Below are positions 52,416 to 62,489 of a stretch of 64,000 bases of DNA, in pieces; positions within the stretch are counted from its first letter, which is position 1, and each line of letters starts with the position of its first letter. The stretch lies in assembly GCF_023276405.1 (NCBI RefSeq), contig NZ_JALRMO010000001.1:4340001-4404000 (forward strand), given 5' to 3'. The notes beneath the pieces were generated by a model, which ran no database searches, was not told where the DNA came from, and saw only the letters and a list, made by a program, of their open reading frames with translations. The DNA comes from Paenibacillus hamazuiensis. GTDB lineage: Bacteria; Bacillota; Bacilli; Paenibacillales; NBRC-103111. A program made the position numbers and the translations under genes.

Positions 52416-52663
52416 CCTGGACCTGCTCGTAGTACGGGAATGCTCGCTTTACCTTTGGAGCGGCGATGCTGAGAAGTCAGTGCGTGCCTCCGACCGGCGG
52501 ACTGGAAGGACGTTATTCCACCGACTTGCCGCAGATTAGAGCGGTCCGGAGCGAAATAAGGGTTCCTGAGTCCGTTAATACTTGTAAAACCATGTTTATT
52601 GCGGCAATAGGGTACCCGGTCTGGCCACCGTCATCAAGCCATGCCGGCCTTAGCGAAACAAAC

Positions 52664-52705
52664 AAAAAGGACCGGTTCGGGAACGTGTTGTTCCTTCACC
52701 GGTCC
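52664..52705 (-). terminator. Second terminator downstream of yajC
   Basis: Perfect outer stem GGACCGGT/ACCGGTCC with an inner GGAAC/GTTCC hairpin, followed on the minus strand by TTTTTGTTTG. It lies 50 bases beyond the first yajC terminator. Between 52416 and 52663 I see no gene; one AAATAAGG...GTTAAT unit resembles the repeats inside the neighbouring element. Confidence 0.8.
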
Positions 52706-52756
52706 ATTTTGCTGTACATACCGTTTCTTCGTTCCGTTCGCGTAATTGCGAATATA

Positions 52757-52782
52757 CAAAAACAGGTTCCCTTGCGGGAACC
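52757..52782 (-). terminator. Terminator after yajC
   Basis: Minus-strand hairpin GGTTCCC/GGGAACC with a 4-base loop followed by TGTTTTTGT, 8 bases past the yajC stop. Confidence 0.8.
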
Positions 52783-52790
52783 GTTTCGGA

Positions 52791-53123
52791 CTACTTCTTC
52801 TCCTCGCTGGCTGTCGCCGAGCTCGTGACCGAGTTGACCGCCGAGCGGTCAAACGTCAGCTTCGTCACGTCGTTTACGCGCAATACGACGATATCGTCGG
52901 TGATTTCCAGGATGGTGCCGTGCAGGCCACCGATCGTCACCACTTTATCCCCTTTTTTGAGCGAATTCAGCATCATGCTGCGTGTTTTTTGCCTTTTTTG
53001 CTGAGGACGAATAAGCAGGAAGTAGAGCACAACAAACATGAGCACAAGCGGGCCGTAAGTGACCAGCATGCCTTCAATACCGGTTCCTGCCGCAGCAGCC
53101 GGTTCTTCTGCCAAAAAACGCAT
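52791..53123 (-). CDS. yajC: Preprotein translocase subunit YajC
   Basis: A 110-residue single-TM accessory protein of the SecDF complex. The TM segment LVLMFVVLYFLLIRPQQKRQK (about 27-47) with the RPQ motif is diagnostic. The cytoplasmic domain has SLKKGDKVVTIGGLHGTI and VVLRVNDVTKLTFDRSAV. It is the last gene of ruvB/queA-tgt-yajC and is followed by two terminators. Confidence 0.95.
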   Translation of the reverse strand: MRFLAEEPAAAAGTGIEGMLVTYGPLVLMFVVLYFLLIRPQQKRQKTRSMMLNSLKKGDKVVTIGGLHGTILEITDDIVVLRVNDVTKLTFDRSAVNSVTSSATASEEKK

Positions 53124-53177
53124 CGATTTCCCCCCTTTCCGTTACTTTATTCACCGTCGTTTGTCTAAAATCGATCT

Positions 53178-54326
<1,149 letters not shown>

Positions 54327-55391
54327 CTAGTAAATAAACATCGCGTCGCCGAAGCTGAAAAACCGGTACCGTCGCTCGATCGCTTCCCGGTAGGCGGCCA
54401 GCACCCGCTCTCTCCCGGCAAGCGCGCTGATCAGCATCATCAGCGTCGACTTCGGAAGGTGAAAGTTCGTCAGCATCGCGTCGATCATTTGAAATTCGTA
54501 GCCGGGATAGATGAAAATGCTCGTCCAGCCCTGGCAAGCTTCAAGCTTACCGTCCTTCATATGGTCCCTCGCCGCGGTTTCCAGCGTCCTCGTCGACGTC
54601 GTGCCGACAGCGATCACACGGCTCCCCCGCGCTTTCGCCTCGTTGATGAGATCCGCCGCTTCTTGCGGGACGCGGTAAAATTCCGCGTGCATCTCGTGCT
54701 CCTCCACCTTGTCCACCGATACGGGGCGAAACGTGCCAAGCCCGACATGCAGGGTGATATAGGCTAGTTTTACACCTTTTACTACGAGCTTATCCAAAAA
54801 AGGTTTCGTAAAATGCAGCCCGGCCGTCGGAGCGGCCGCCGAGCCCTCATGTTTCGCGTACACGGTTTGGTAGCGCTCTTTTTCCGGAAGCTGCTCCTTG
54901 ATGTAAGGCGGCAAAGGCATGGACCCCAGACGGTCCAAAATTTCGTTAAAAATGCCGCTGTACCGGAAACGGACGATACGTCCCCCCATGTCGTTTTCTT
55001 CTTCGACGACGGCGGACAGCATCGGTTCTCCCATTAATTGTCCGTCCGCCGTTTCGGGCCCGAAATCGATCACGGTGCCCGCTTTCAATCTTTTGGCCGG
55101 ACGAGCCAGCGTTTCCCAACGGTCGTCGCCGAGCTGCTTCAGCAAAAGCAGCTCGGCTTTGGCGCCGGTGTCCCTCTTGACACCAAAAAGCCGGGCAGGT
55201 ATGACCCGTGTATCGTTCAACACGAGCACATCGCCGGCTTTTACATAGTTTAACAAATCTTCAAAATGTCCGTGCCGCACCTCTCCCGTTTCCTTGTTCA
55301 GCGTCAGAAGACGGGAGGCGGTCCGGTCCGCGAGCGGCGTCTGGGCGATCAGTTCCTCAGGCAGCTCGAAATCAAACAAATCCACGTTCAT
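54327..55391 (-). CDS. queA: S-adenosylmethionine:tRNA ribosyltransferase-isomerase QueA
   Basis: Converts preQ1 in tRNA to epoxyqueuosine using the ribosyl group of SAM. 354 residues. Signature stretches are [15 protein letters not shown] (start), [18 protein letters not shown] near residue 55, [13 protein letters not shown] near 185, [11 protein letters not shown] and a C-terminal [21 protein letters not shown]. It lies between the SpoIID-domain gene (8 bases) and tgt. Confidence 0.97.
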   Translation of the reverse strand: MNVDLFDFELPEELIAQTPLADRTASRLLTLNKETGEVRHGHFEDLLNYVKAGDVLVLNDTRVIPARLFGVKRDTGAKAELLLLKQLGDDRWETLARPAKRLKAGTVIDFGPETADGQLMGEPMLSAVVEEENDMGGRIVRFRYSGIFNEILDRLGSMPLPPYIKEQLPEKERYQTVYAKHEGSAAAPTAGLHFTKPFLDKLVVKGVKLAYITLHVGLGTFRPVSVDKVEEHEMHAEFYRVPQEAADLINEAKARGSRVIAVGTTSTRTLETAARDHMKDGKLEACQGWTSIFIYPGYEFQMIDAMLTNFHLPKSTLMMLISALAGRERVLAAYREAIERRYRFFSFGDAMFIY

Positions 55392-55398
55392 ACGGTCT

Positions 55399-57546
55399 TC
55401 ATTCCTTATCGATATTAACCCCGACGTAATAGGTTTGCAAAATTTTTATGTAGTCGTAGCCGAGCTGCGCATAGCCTCTCGCTCCCCATTGGGACATCCC
55501 CAGCCCGTGGCCGTTGCCGGTTCCTTTAAACGTAACGGTAAACGGACCGCTCTGCCCTTGCTGGGGTTGGGTTTGGGACTGCGGTTGTGTCGGCCCCTTC
55601 GCAGGAGCCAGCGGTTTGACCTCGCTGTTCCCGTTAATGGCATAGAGCTTTGCCGCATCCGCCTTTTGCACCTGCTGGCCTGCGCCCAGCACATACACCG
55701 GCGGCGAAGCGGCACCGTTTTCAGCGGATCCGCCGGTTCCCCCTATAGTATAACTTCCCGATACTTCGATTTCAAACCGCGTGCTCGGAAGTCCCCCGAA
55801 CAAGCTGCGCAGACTGTCCGGGTAAGGCACCTTCAGCACCTGGCCGTTCGCCTTCATTTCCGTCACCCTGCCGGATGGCCCGCGCGCCGTTATTTCCAGC
55901 CTTTCGAGTTTGGAAATCGGCGTGGCAAGCGCCGAATTGATTTTCGCAAGCAGCTCGTCCGCCGTAAAAGGCCCCCGGGTCCACGAGTAGGCACCACCAC
56001 CACCGGATTCTTTGCTTTGATCCGTCACAGCAAAGCGGTCTCCGGTATTCACTTTCGCCAAGGAAGGATTTTCCGTTCCCGGACCGGACCGCACGTTGAC
56101 GTTGGTGCCGGTCGCTTCGTAAATCGGAAGCCCGGCGTCGTTTTTTTGCCCCGTCGCCCGCACATAATCGGAATGGATATAGCCGGAAGTGCCGTTTGCG
56201 AGCGTGACGCGGTACCAGGTCGGCTGGGTCGGTTTGGTCGTTTCGGCTCCTTCATCGGGACTCGGCACGCTTTTTAAATAGGAAATCGGCTTGCCCCAGA
56301 CCTCCACCGGGTCTGCGGTCATGCCGCCGGCATTGGAAAAGAAATACGGAGTGATAAGTCCGTCCTTATCGGTCAGCACCTCGCCTTTTGTCGCGTTCAC
56401 CGCATCGACGACCGCCGGGGCTTCGGCAGCCATCCCTTTGTACACCTGGTCCGCGGTCGAATCCGACACATGGGCGATGCCGTATTTGTTGCCCGACTTC
56501 AAGGCGTAGGTGCGCGCCGCCACCGCCTGCGCTTTGAGCGCTTCGGCCGGCCAGCCGGCGCCGAGCTCCGAGCCGACGACAGAGGCGACGTAGTCCTCGA
56601 AAGGCAACTCGTTGACGACGGCCAGCTTGCCTGTCAGCACGGACAGCTCGAGGCTGCCGCGGTAAGCGCGTCCCGATTTTTCGGCGATCTTGATCCCCGG
56701 CTCCCGCGGGGTCGCCGCCAATTTGGCCGTTCCTCCGAGAACGAACTGACTCAGCGCGCTCCCGGCTTGTCCGGCCGCCGCCTCGGTGCGCTTGATCACG
56801 TATGCGGCATTCGCGCCCAGCGGCTGCAGGCTCACGTTCGGCAGCGCCTTGCCTAAGGAGGATTTCAGCGCATTCAGCGCATCCGCATCCGCTTCGTTTC
56901 CGACCAGCACCGCATAAGATACGGCGCCGCCGTTATCGAGGCAGGCGACACTCGCCGCAAATCCGGCCTGCTCGATCGCCGCCGCCTGACTCACCGCCTC
57001 CGCCTCCGTAGCATACGTTCCGGCGTTCCAATGAAGCGCTCCCGCCACATAAGGCGCGAACGAACCGATCGACTGTGCGACCGCCGCTTGCTTGGAAAGC
57101 GAATCTTTGGCGGAAGCGGCCGTCTCCTTCGTCGGATACGGACCGGCATAAACCTGATACAGAGGTTGGCCGGTCTTTTGCCTGATGATGATGCCGGCAG
57201 GCTTGTCCGCCTCGTCCAGCTTTTTGTAAAGCGTCTGGGCACCGGACGCATCGCCCGTCTCCAGCAGCACGACGTAAAATTGATCGGCCATCGCCTTGGC
57301 CAGCGTCAAGCCCGCATCGATCGGCTTCAAGCCGCCGTCGCTTTTCAGCGCGAGGTCGAAGCTTTTATCCGCAGATATCGTTACAAACGGCGTTGTCTGA
57401 CTGAACTTTCCGGTATCGATAAACAAGGCCACGCGGATTTGCTCCAGCTTCGGCACGGCCGCCTCGGCCCGTACAGTTGGCGGCATGTAATTCATCGCCA
57501 GCAGGATAGCACACAATGACAAAAACAAACGGCGAATCGGCAGCAT
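55399..57546 (-). CDS. SpoIID/LytB-domain protein with SPOR-like repeats
   Basis: A 715-residue exported protein. Order: signal peptide (residues 1-28, [15 protein letters not shown], cleavage after VRAEA), SPOR-type peptidoglycan-binding repeats (about 100-250; [17 protein letters not shown] and [19 protein letters not shown]). Then a SpoIID domain (about 295-430; [30 protein letters not shown] with the catalytic Glu expected in SELG), an SH3b-like insert ([25 protein letters not shown], about 485-515), a Pro/Gln linker and the terminal SpoIID piece [18 protein letters not shown]. SpoIID proteins are lytic transglycosylases that act on denuded glycan. It is larger than SpoIID itself and more like LytB/SpoIID hybrids. 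A hairpin overlaps its ribosome binding site. Confidence 0.88.
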   Translation of the reverse strand: MLPIRRLFLSLCAILLAMNYMPPTVRAEAAVPKLEQIRVALFIDTGKFSQTTPFVTISADKSFDLALKSDGGLKPIDAGLTLAKAMADQFYVVLLETGDASGAQTLYKKLDEADKPAGIIIRQKTGQPLYQVYAGPYPTKETAASAKDSLSKQAAVAQSIGSFAPYVAGALHWNAGTYATEAEAVSQAAAIEQAGFAASVACLDNGGAVSYAVLVGNEADADALNALKSSLGKALPNVSLQPLGANAAYVIKRTEAAAGQAGSALSQFVLGGTAKLAATPREPGIKIAEKSGRAYRGSLELSVLTGKLAVVNELPFEDYVASVVGSELGAGWPAEALKAQAVAARTYALKSGNKYGIAHVSDSTADQVYKGMAAEAPAVVDAVNATKGEVLTDKDGLITPYFFSNAGGMTADPVEVWGKPISYLKSVPSPDEGAETTKPTQPTWYRVTLANGTSGYIHSDYVRATGQKNDAGLPIYEATGTNVNVRSGPGTENPSLAKVNTGDRFAVTDQSKESGGGGAYSWTRGPFTADELLAKINSALATPISKLERLEITARGPSGRVTEMKANGQVLKVPYPDSLRSLFGGLPSTRFEIEVSGSYTIGGTGGSAENGAASPPVYVLGAGQQVQKADAAKLYAINGNSEVKPLAPAKGPTQPQSQTQPQQGQSGPFTVTFKGTGNGHGLGMSQWGARGYAQLGYDYIKILQTYYVGVNIDKE

Positions 57547-57551
57547 AAAAA

Positions 57552-57601
57552 AATAAAAGCCCCCTTCATAAGGTGTCTAAAAAAATTAGACTCCGGGGGA
57601 C
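57552..57601 (-). terminator. Terminator/hairpin after ruvB overlapping the next ribosome binding site
   Basis: Minus-strand outer stem GTCCCCC/GGGGGCT with an inner AGTCTAA/TTAGAC stem, then TTTATTTTTTT reaching the ATG of the SpoIID-domain gene. The 3' arm contains AAGGGGG, the only Shine-Dalgarno-like sequence for that gene. Confidence 0.7.
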
Positions 57602-57635
57602 AGGAAAAAGTTTCTCTTCTAATTAAGTTCATTTT

Positions 57636-58643
57636 TCAGTCGTTCTGATTGGGGCGCGGCAATCCCAGATGGTCGCAAGCCTGCGGCGTAATCATCCGCC
57701 CCCGGGGCGTCCGCTGCAAAAAGCCGATCTGCAGCAAATACGGCTCGTATACGTCTTCGATCGTTTGGCTCTCCTCGCCGATCGTCGCGGCGATCGTATC
57801 GAGTCCGACCGGACCGCCTTGAAAATTCAGCACAATGGCGCGCAGCATTTTATGATCGATCTCGTCGAGGCCGAGATTGTCCACCTGGATGTGACGCAAA
57901 GCGGTTTTGGCGATGTCGAGCGTAATGATGCCGTCGCCCTTCACCTGGGCGAAGTCGCGCACCCGCTTGAGCAGCCGGTTGGCGATACGAGGAGTACCGC
58001 GCGAGCGCATCCCGATCTCCCTCGCCGCTTCGCCGACAATCTGCACCTGCAAAATGTCCGAGGCCCGGCTCACGATGTAGGAGAGCTCGTCAACCGTGTA
58101 AAACTCGAGCCGGCTGACAACCCCGAAGCGGTCCCGTAAGGGCGCGGACAAAAGCCCCACCCGCGTCGTCGCCCCGATCAGCGTAAACGAAGGCAGATCG
58201 AGCCGCACCGAACGGGCGCTCGGCCCTTTGCCGATGATGATATCGAGCGCGAAATCCTCCATCGCCGGGTACAGCACCTCTTCGACGGTGCGGTGCAGCC
58301 GGTGGATTTCGTCGATAAAGAGCACGTCGCCTTCCTGCAAATTCGTAAGTATTGCCGCCAAATCGCCCGGGCGTTCTATCGCCGGTCCCGACGTCGTCCG
58401 AATGTTCACGCCGAGCTCGTTGGCGATAATGTTGGACAGCGTCGTTTTGCCGAGGCCCGGCGGCCCGTACAGCAACACATGATCGAGCGCTTCCTTGCGC
58501 ATTTTGGCCGCTTCGATGTACACTTTCAGGTTTTCCTTGGCCTGGCTTTGGCCGATATATTCGTTCAAATACCTCGGGCGGAGGCTGAGCTCCGTCGTGT
58601 GGTCTTCCATCATCAAATGGGCCGAAATAATGCGGTCTTCCAT
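57636..58643 (-). CDS. ruvB: Holliday junction branch migration ATPase RuvB
   Basis: Motor of the RuvAB complex, 335 residues. Walker A is [19 protein letters not shown], Walker [20 protein letters not shown], sensor 1 [19 protein letters not shown], followed by [19 protein letters not shown]. The C-terminal winged helix has [15 protein letters not shown]. It lies 17 bases after ruvA in the same transcription unit. Confidence 0.98.
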   Translation of the reverse strand: MEDRIISAHLMMEDHTTELSLRPRYLNEYIGQSQAKENLKVYIEAAKMRKEALDHVLLYGPPGLGKTTLSNIIANELGVNIRTTSGPAIERPGDLAAILTNLQEGDVLFIDEIHRLHRTVEEVLYPAMEDFALDIIIGKGPSARSVRLDLPSFTLIGATTRVGLLSAPLRDRFGVVSRLEFYTVDELSYIVSRASDILQVQIVGEAAREIGMRSRGTPRIANRLLKRVRDFAQVKGDGIITLDIAKTALRHIQVDNLGLDEIDHKMLRAIVLNFQGGPVGLDTIAATIGEESQTIEDVYEPYLLQIGFLQRTPRGRMITPQACDHLGLPRPNQND

Positions 58644-58660
58644 CGGTTATTCCTCCCGTG

Positions 58661-59296
58661 CTACACTCCCTGATACAGCGCCTGCAGCGCCAGCTTCATC
58701 GCCGTATCGACGGTATCGCCGTCCTTCAGCTTCGCCTTGATCGCCTGGCCCGCCCGGTCGGCTTCCGCCTCGGTGTAACCGAGCGCCATCAGCGCTTCCT
58801 TCGCTTCCGCCCACACCCCTGTGCCGGCTCCGCCGGCAAGCATCGGCTCGCTAGCCGCCGCTTGAGCAATGGCCGCTTCCGCTCCAGCCCCGAACAAGCT
58901 GCCCAGCTTGTCTTTCAGATCCAGCACGATGCGCTGCGCCGTCTTTTTGCCGATGCCCGGAAGCCGGGTTAAAAACGCCAGGTTCTCCTGCTGGATCGCC
59001 GCCACAATCACTTCGGGGCGCCCGCCGGACAAGATGCCGATCGCGACCTTCGGGCCGATGCCCGTCACCTCGATCAGCCTCCGAAAAAGCGACTGCTCCT
59101 CCCGGCTTAAGAACCCGAACAGCAAATGCGCATCCTCGCGCACGTTATAATGGATGTACATCGTCACTTCTTCGCCGTCTTTATGCTGAACGGCATACGG
59201 ATTGGCGCAAAACACGCGGTACCCGACGCCCTTCACGTCCAACACCACATAATCCATCTCTCTATGTGCAACTGTTCCCCGCAAAAAATCGATCAT
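58661..59296 (-). CDS. ruvA: Holliday junction DNA helicase subunit RuvA
   Basis: A 211-residue junction-binding protein. N-terminal OB fold MIDFLRGTVAHREMDYVVLDVKGVGYRV, tandem helix-hairpin-helix motifs (VTGIGPKVAIGIL and LPGIGKKTAQRIVLDLKDKLG), and a C-terminal RuvB-contacting domain after an Ala-rich linker. The start is ATG 59296, overlapping the ruvC stop (ATGA), with GAGGT upstream; the longer reading from 59350 lies inside ruvC. Confidence 0.97.
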   Translation of the reverse strand: MIDFLRGTVAHREMDYVVLDVKGVGYRVFCANPYAVQHKDGEEVTMYIHYNVREDAHLLFGFLSREEQSLFRRLIEVTGIGPKVAIGILSGGRPEVIVAAIQQENLAFLTRLPGIGKKTAQRIVLDLKDKLGSLFGAGAEAAIAQAAASEPMLAGGAGTGVWAEAKEALMALGYTEAEADRAGQAIKAKLKDGDTVDTAMKLALQALYQGV

Positions 59297-59796
59297 CGCT
59301 TCGTTACCTCGTTTATTTTTTGATGCAGCGTGGAGGAATGGGCATGGCAAATCGCCACCGCAAGAGCGTCCGCCACGTCGTCGGGTTTCGGAACGGCGGA
59401 CAAATGCAGGAACATCTTGACCATCTCCTGCACCTGGCGTTTCTCCGCTTTGCCGTACCCGACGATCGCCTGCTTCACCTGAAGCGGCGTATATTCGGCG
59501 ATCTCAAGACCTCTCTGCACGGCGGCGAGCATCAGCACTCCGCGGGCCTGCCCAACCGTCAGCGCCGTCGTGACATTCCGGTTAAAAAACAGCTTCTCGA
59601 TCGACATCGCATCCGGCTTGTATTTGTCAATCAGCTGCAGTGTCGCCTCATAAATGCTTTTCAGCCGCAAAGCCGGGTCGGTATGCGCCTCCGTTTGAAT
59701 GCTGCCGTACTGCACGGGGACAAGCCTGCTCCCCTGTTTATCGATAAACCCGAAGCCCACGATGGCGATGCCCGGGTCAATCCCCAATATTCTCAT
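59293..59796 (-). CDS. ruvC: Crossover junction endodeoxyribonuclease RuvC
   Basis: Holliday junction resolvase, 167 residues. The four acidic residues are expected in MRILGIDPGIAIVGFG (Asp7), SIEKLFFNRNV (Glu near 67) and PDDVADALAVAICH (two Asp near 140-143). Start ATG 59796 with GGGAG upstream. B. subtilis uses RecU as its Holliday resolvase and lacks ruvC, so having ruvC with ruvAB is a feature of this lineage. Translation is coupled to ruvA. Confidence 0.97.
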   Translation of the reverse strand: MRILGIDPGIAIVGFGFIDKQGSRLVPVQYGSIQTEAHTDPALRLKSIYEATLQLIDKYKPDAMSIEKLFFNRNVTTALTVGQARGVLMLAAVQRGLEIAEYTPLQVKQAIVGYGKAEKRQVQEMVKMFLHLSAVPKPDDVADALAVAICHAHSSTLHQKINEVTKR

Positions 59797-59893
59797 GCCG
59801 CACACTCTCCCATGAACATGAACCGAAACCGCGATCGTCCGCGAAGCAAACGCGAACATATGTATTCTATATGCCATTATAGCAGAGAAGCCC

Positions 59894-59925
59894 AAAAAGG
59901 GATAGCCCGATATCGGCTATCCCTT
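59894..59925 (-). terminator. Terminator after bofC
   Basis: Perfect stem AAGGGATAGCC/GGCTATCCCTT with a 7-base loop followed by TTTTT on the minus strand, 16 bases past the bofC stop. Confidence 0.82.
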
Positions 59926-59940
59926 ATGCTGCATGGCTAT

Positions 59941-60627
59941 TCACATATGCGGTTCCGTCATCGCCTTCTCCGTTTCCTCTACGGCATAGTCGCTGAACGT
60001 CGAAATGACGCTGTTGTACTCCTCGAGATCTTTTACGCGAATCCCGCTGTACAGCTGCTTGACCGTATCATGCGGAAGGCTGCTTTCGAGGTGCGATATG
60101 TTGAGCTGAAAAAAGGTGCGGATGACGTTCTCCTTGCCGGGCACGCCGTTAAACAAAGACAGGTTGCCCTTGTCGTCAAGCCCGAAATATGCGGTATCCT
60201 TGCACTGCGGCGACAGATCGTCGATTTTTTCGACAACGTACACTTTGCCGGAGGCATCCAGCGATACTTCCAGCTGCGGATGCTCCTTGTAATAGTTCGA
60301 AATCTCTTCCGGGCTCATCGTCCCGAGACTGCTGATTTCTTCCCCGCACACATACGATTTCTTGTAAAACGTTTCCCTGCTTTCTTTCCCTTGCTGAATA
60401 AGCGCCAGCTGCTCCTCCGATTCATTCGGCGTTTGCCGGGCCTGAATGTGGCTGAACACGCTTTGATCTTTCCGATCGGCATCGTAGCTTGTCCAATCCA
60501 CGGAGCCATTCCGGTAGACGACGGCCGAAACAGCGCAGAGCAAAAGGACAATCAGACCGAACGCCAAGGTGCGGCGCCTCATTCGCAGCTTTTTCTTCAG
60601 TTGTTTGAGCCAGCCCCGAAACATCAT
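59941..60627 (-). CDS. bofC: BofC-like intercompartmental signalling protein
   Basis: A 228-residue protein. In B. subtilis BofC is made in the forespore and restrains SpoIVB, and thus pro-sigma-K processing. One N-terminal TM/signal segment (LAFGLIVLLLCAVSAVVY, about residues 21-38) is followed by an extracytoplasmic domain with YVCGEEISSLGTMSPEEI (near 92) and VYVVEKIDDLSPQCKDTAYFGLDDKGNLSLF, two conserved cysteines. GAGGGG precedes the ATG. A sigma-F/G-type promoter lies upstream, and the position next to the ruv genes is conserved. Confidence 0.88.
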   Translation of the reverse strand: MMFRGWLKQLKKKLRMRRRTLAFGLIVLLLCAVSAVVYRNGSVDWTSYDADRKDQSVFSHIQARQTPNESEEQLALIQQGKESRETFYKKSYVCGEEISSLGTMSPEEISNYYKEHPQLEVSLDASGKVYVVEKIDDLSPQCKDTAYFGLDDKGNLSLFNGVPGKENVIRTFFQLNISHLESSLPHDTVKQLYSGIRVKDLEEYNSVISTFSDYAVEETEKAMTEPHM

Positions 60628-60676
60628 GTCAATCCCCTCTACTTTGTGTTTATGTGATGGACACTACGTTTTTAAC

Positions 60677-60706
60677 TATTTTTCCCAACCCTTCGGCATA
60701 ATATAC
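60677..60706 (-). promoter_or_regulatory. Sigma-F/sigma-G-type promoter of bofC
   Basis: On the minus strand GTATA (60706-60702), then 15 bases, then GGGAAAAATA (60686-60677). This fits the forespore consensus GywTA-N15-GgnrAnAnTw at every position and lies about 50 bp upstream of the bofC ATG. B. subtilis bofC is a forespore gene. Confidence 0.7.
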
Positions 60707-60791
60707 CTGGCTCGACCCAACGTTTGTGAACAAATCCTTTCCTTGAATCGGGCTCCCGGGTATCCGGCAAAAGTTAGCTGCGCACAACATT

Positions 60792-60823
60792 AAAAAAGCT
60801 GCCTCCTGAAACGGGCAGCTTTT
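60792..60823 (-). terminator. Terminator after the SafA-like gene
   Basis: Minus-strand stem AAAAGCTGCC/GGCAGCTTTT with a 10-base loop and a T-run, 7 bases past the stop. Confidence 0.82.
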
Positions 60824-60829
60824 CGTGTT

Positions 60830-62314
60830 TTACCGGCTAAGCCAAGGCGTGTTTTCACGAACGCGGCGCACCGGCTTCTTTTTTCTTTTTTTCACGGCGC
60901 TGACGACGGTCTTTTTCTTAGTTTCCGTGGCGGCAGCTTTTTTCGAGGAGACGGAGGCGACCCCGTTTTGATCTCCTTCACCTTCACGGTCGTCTTTCCG
61001 GTTGCAGCCGCAATCTTCCTTCGCCGGTTGGAACGGATTCACCCCGTAAGGATACGCACCGGGAGCGGCATACGGCGGGAAACCGGGGTTCGGGTAATGC
61101 CCGGCAAACGGCGCGGCCGCCGGATACGAGGACAGCTGCGCTTCGGGGTAGGGATAAGACTGCTGCGGGTAACCGGACATCATGCCCGGATGCATCGCAT
61201 ACATATGAGCAAAATCGGCTGCGGTCGGTCCTCCGCATCCGCAGTCCGCGACGGGGCCGTAATGCTGCGCGAGCGGCATCATCGGATACGGCGGCTCGTA
61301 ATGGCCGTGGTCGAACGGCTGCTGGAAATGATGCATCTGCGGCAGCTCCGGTTCTTGCCAATGCACAGGGCCGATGCCCGGGTATACGTTTGGTTCGGGG
61401 CACTCTTTTTCCTGATAAACGTTAACTTCCTGTTCATGAATCGACACTTCCACCGCCGGCACCTGATACTGTTCGAAAGGATGTATCGACGGCAGCTGCG
61501 GAATCGCCGGCTCGATGACGGGAAGCTGAGGTTTCGTATGATCGACCATCGGCTCTACGGCCGTATACTCCACCTGCGGCAGCGGGGTCGGTTCCGGCAT
61601 CTTGACGTGGCCGACTTCCGGCATCGGCATCGGCTGGACAGGAGCAACCTGGGGCTCCGTGATGTATCCCGTATCCTTTTTATGATGCCCGGGAGATCCG
61701 TGGATTTGTCCATGGGAGACATGCCCGTGCGATATATTTCCATGGGACACATTCCCTGGGGATACATGCCCGGGGGACATATGTCCGTGAGACATATGTC
61801 CATGAGACGTATGCCCGTGAGATATATGTCCGTGGGACGTATGTCCGTGGGATATGTGTCCGTGGGACATATGCCCGTGAGACATGTGCCCCTGAGACAT
61901 GTGCCCCTGAGACATATGCCCGTGAGGCATATGCCCGTGGGATACATGCCCATGCGAGACATGGGATGGTTCGTGATGCTGCTTCAATTTCGGGATATAT
62001 ACGACATCGCCTGTCAAAAGAATGTTCGGATTTTTCAAATGCGGATTGGCTGCGATCATATCGGCGAGAGGGATCCCCCATGCTTTGCCCAGCTTCCAGA
62101 GCGTATCGCCTTGAACAACCACGTGTTTATACAAATAATCCGCAGGCGGCTCCACCGGCTTCGGGCCGGTCGGGATTTTTACTTTCATGCCCACATCGAT
62201 CACATTCGGATCGGCAATTTGCGGATTGGCGGCGATCAGCTTCTCCAGATCGACGTTGTATTTTTGGGACAGCTCATACAACGTGTCGCCTTTTTTGACG
62301 ATATGGATTTTCAC
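60830..62314 (-). CDS. safA: SafA-like spore coat morphogenetic protein with LysM domains
   Basis: A 494-residue protein with two LysM domains (residues 2-46, HIVKKGDTLYELSQKYNV; residues 63-107, KHVVVQGDTLWKLGKAWGI) that should bind cortex peptidoglycan. Residues 117-206 hold about 18 pentapeptides of the type GH(M/I/V/T)SH. A Pro/Tyr/Met-rich spacer follows with short Cys motifs (DCGCGG, DCGCN), then a strongly basic tail (KKRKKKPVRRVR). GTG 62314 has AGGAGGT 8 bases upstream. LysM plus long repetitive C-terminus plus position by bofC fits SafA, though only the LysM end is clearly alignable by eye. Confidence 0.78.
   Translation of the reverse strand: MKIHIVKKGDTLYELSQKYNVDLEKLIAANPQIADPNVIDVGMKVKIPTGPKPVEPPADYLYKHVVVQGDTLWKLGKAWGIPLADMIAANPHLKNPNILLTGDVVYIPKLKQHHEPSHVSHGHVSHGHMPHGHMSQGHMSQGHMSHGHMSHGHISHGHTSHGHISHGHTSHGHMSHGHMSPGHVSPGNVSHGNISHGHVSHGQIHGSPGHHKKDTGYITEPQVAPVQPMPMPEVGHVKMPEPTPLPQVEYTAVEPMVDHTKPQLPVIEPAIPQLPSIHPFEQYQVPAVEVSIHEQEVNVYQEKECPEPNVYPGIGPVHWQEPELPQMHHFQQPFDHGHYEPPYPMMPLAQHYGPVADCGCGGPTAADFAHMYAMHPGMMSGYPQQSYPYPEAQLSSYPAAAPFAGHYPNPGFPPYAAPGAYPYGVNPFQPAKEDCGCNRKDDREGEGDQNGVASVSSKKAAATETKKKTVVSAVKKRKKKPVRRVRENTPWLSR
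61696..61966 (-). repeat. 15-bp tandem repeats encoding GHMSH-type pentapeptides
   Basis: About 18 degenerate 15-bp units (plus-strand core GACATATGTCCGTGG and variants) inside the safA-like gene. Third-position drift is modest, and some 30- and 45-bp blocks are repeated exactly, so copy number probably changes by slippage or unequal exchange. Confidence 0.88.
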
Positions 62315-62386
62315 TGCTTGTAACCTCCTAAATGTATTTTGCCTGAAACCGGCTTTCTCAGCGGTGCGCCGGAATAATAACAGTAC

Positions 62387-62413
62387 AGTGTATGCAGCAG
62401 ATGGGCATTTGTA
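62387..62413 (-). promoter_or_regulatory. Sigma-E-type promoter candidate of the SafA-like gene
   Basis: CATACACT (62394-62387) matches the sigma-E -10 consensus CATACAnT. A weaker TACAAAT (62413-62407) lies 12 bases upstream as a possible -35. It is about 75 bp from the GTG start. B. subtilis safA is transcribed by sigma-E. Confidence 0.5.
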
Positions 62414-62422
62414 CCTTACGAA

Positions 62423-62478
62423 AACAAAAAAATCCCCGATCTCTCGCTCTCTGGGAGCGAGCAGACCGGGGATTTTCC
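62423..62478 (-). terminator. Terminator after ilvE
   Basis: Long minus-strand stem AAAATCCCCG/CGGGGATTTT with inner GCTCGCT/AGAGCGAG pairing and TTTTTTT, 12 bases past the ilvE stop. Confidence 0.85.
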
Positions 62479-62489
62479 CGAGCTGTGCG

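Noticed and set aside
61696-61966. Regularly spaced repeats that might suggest a CRISPR array.
   Set aside because: Units are 15 bp, contiguous, without unique spacers, and in frame within the LysM protein gene.
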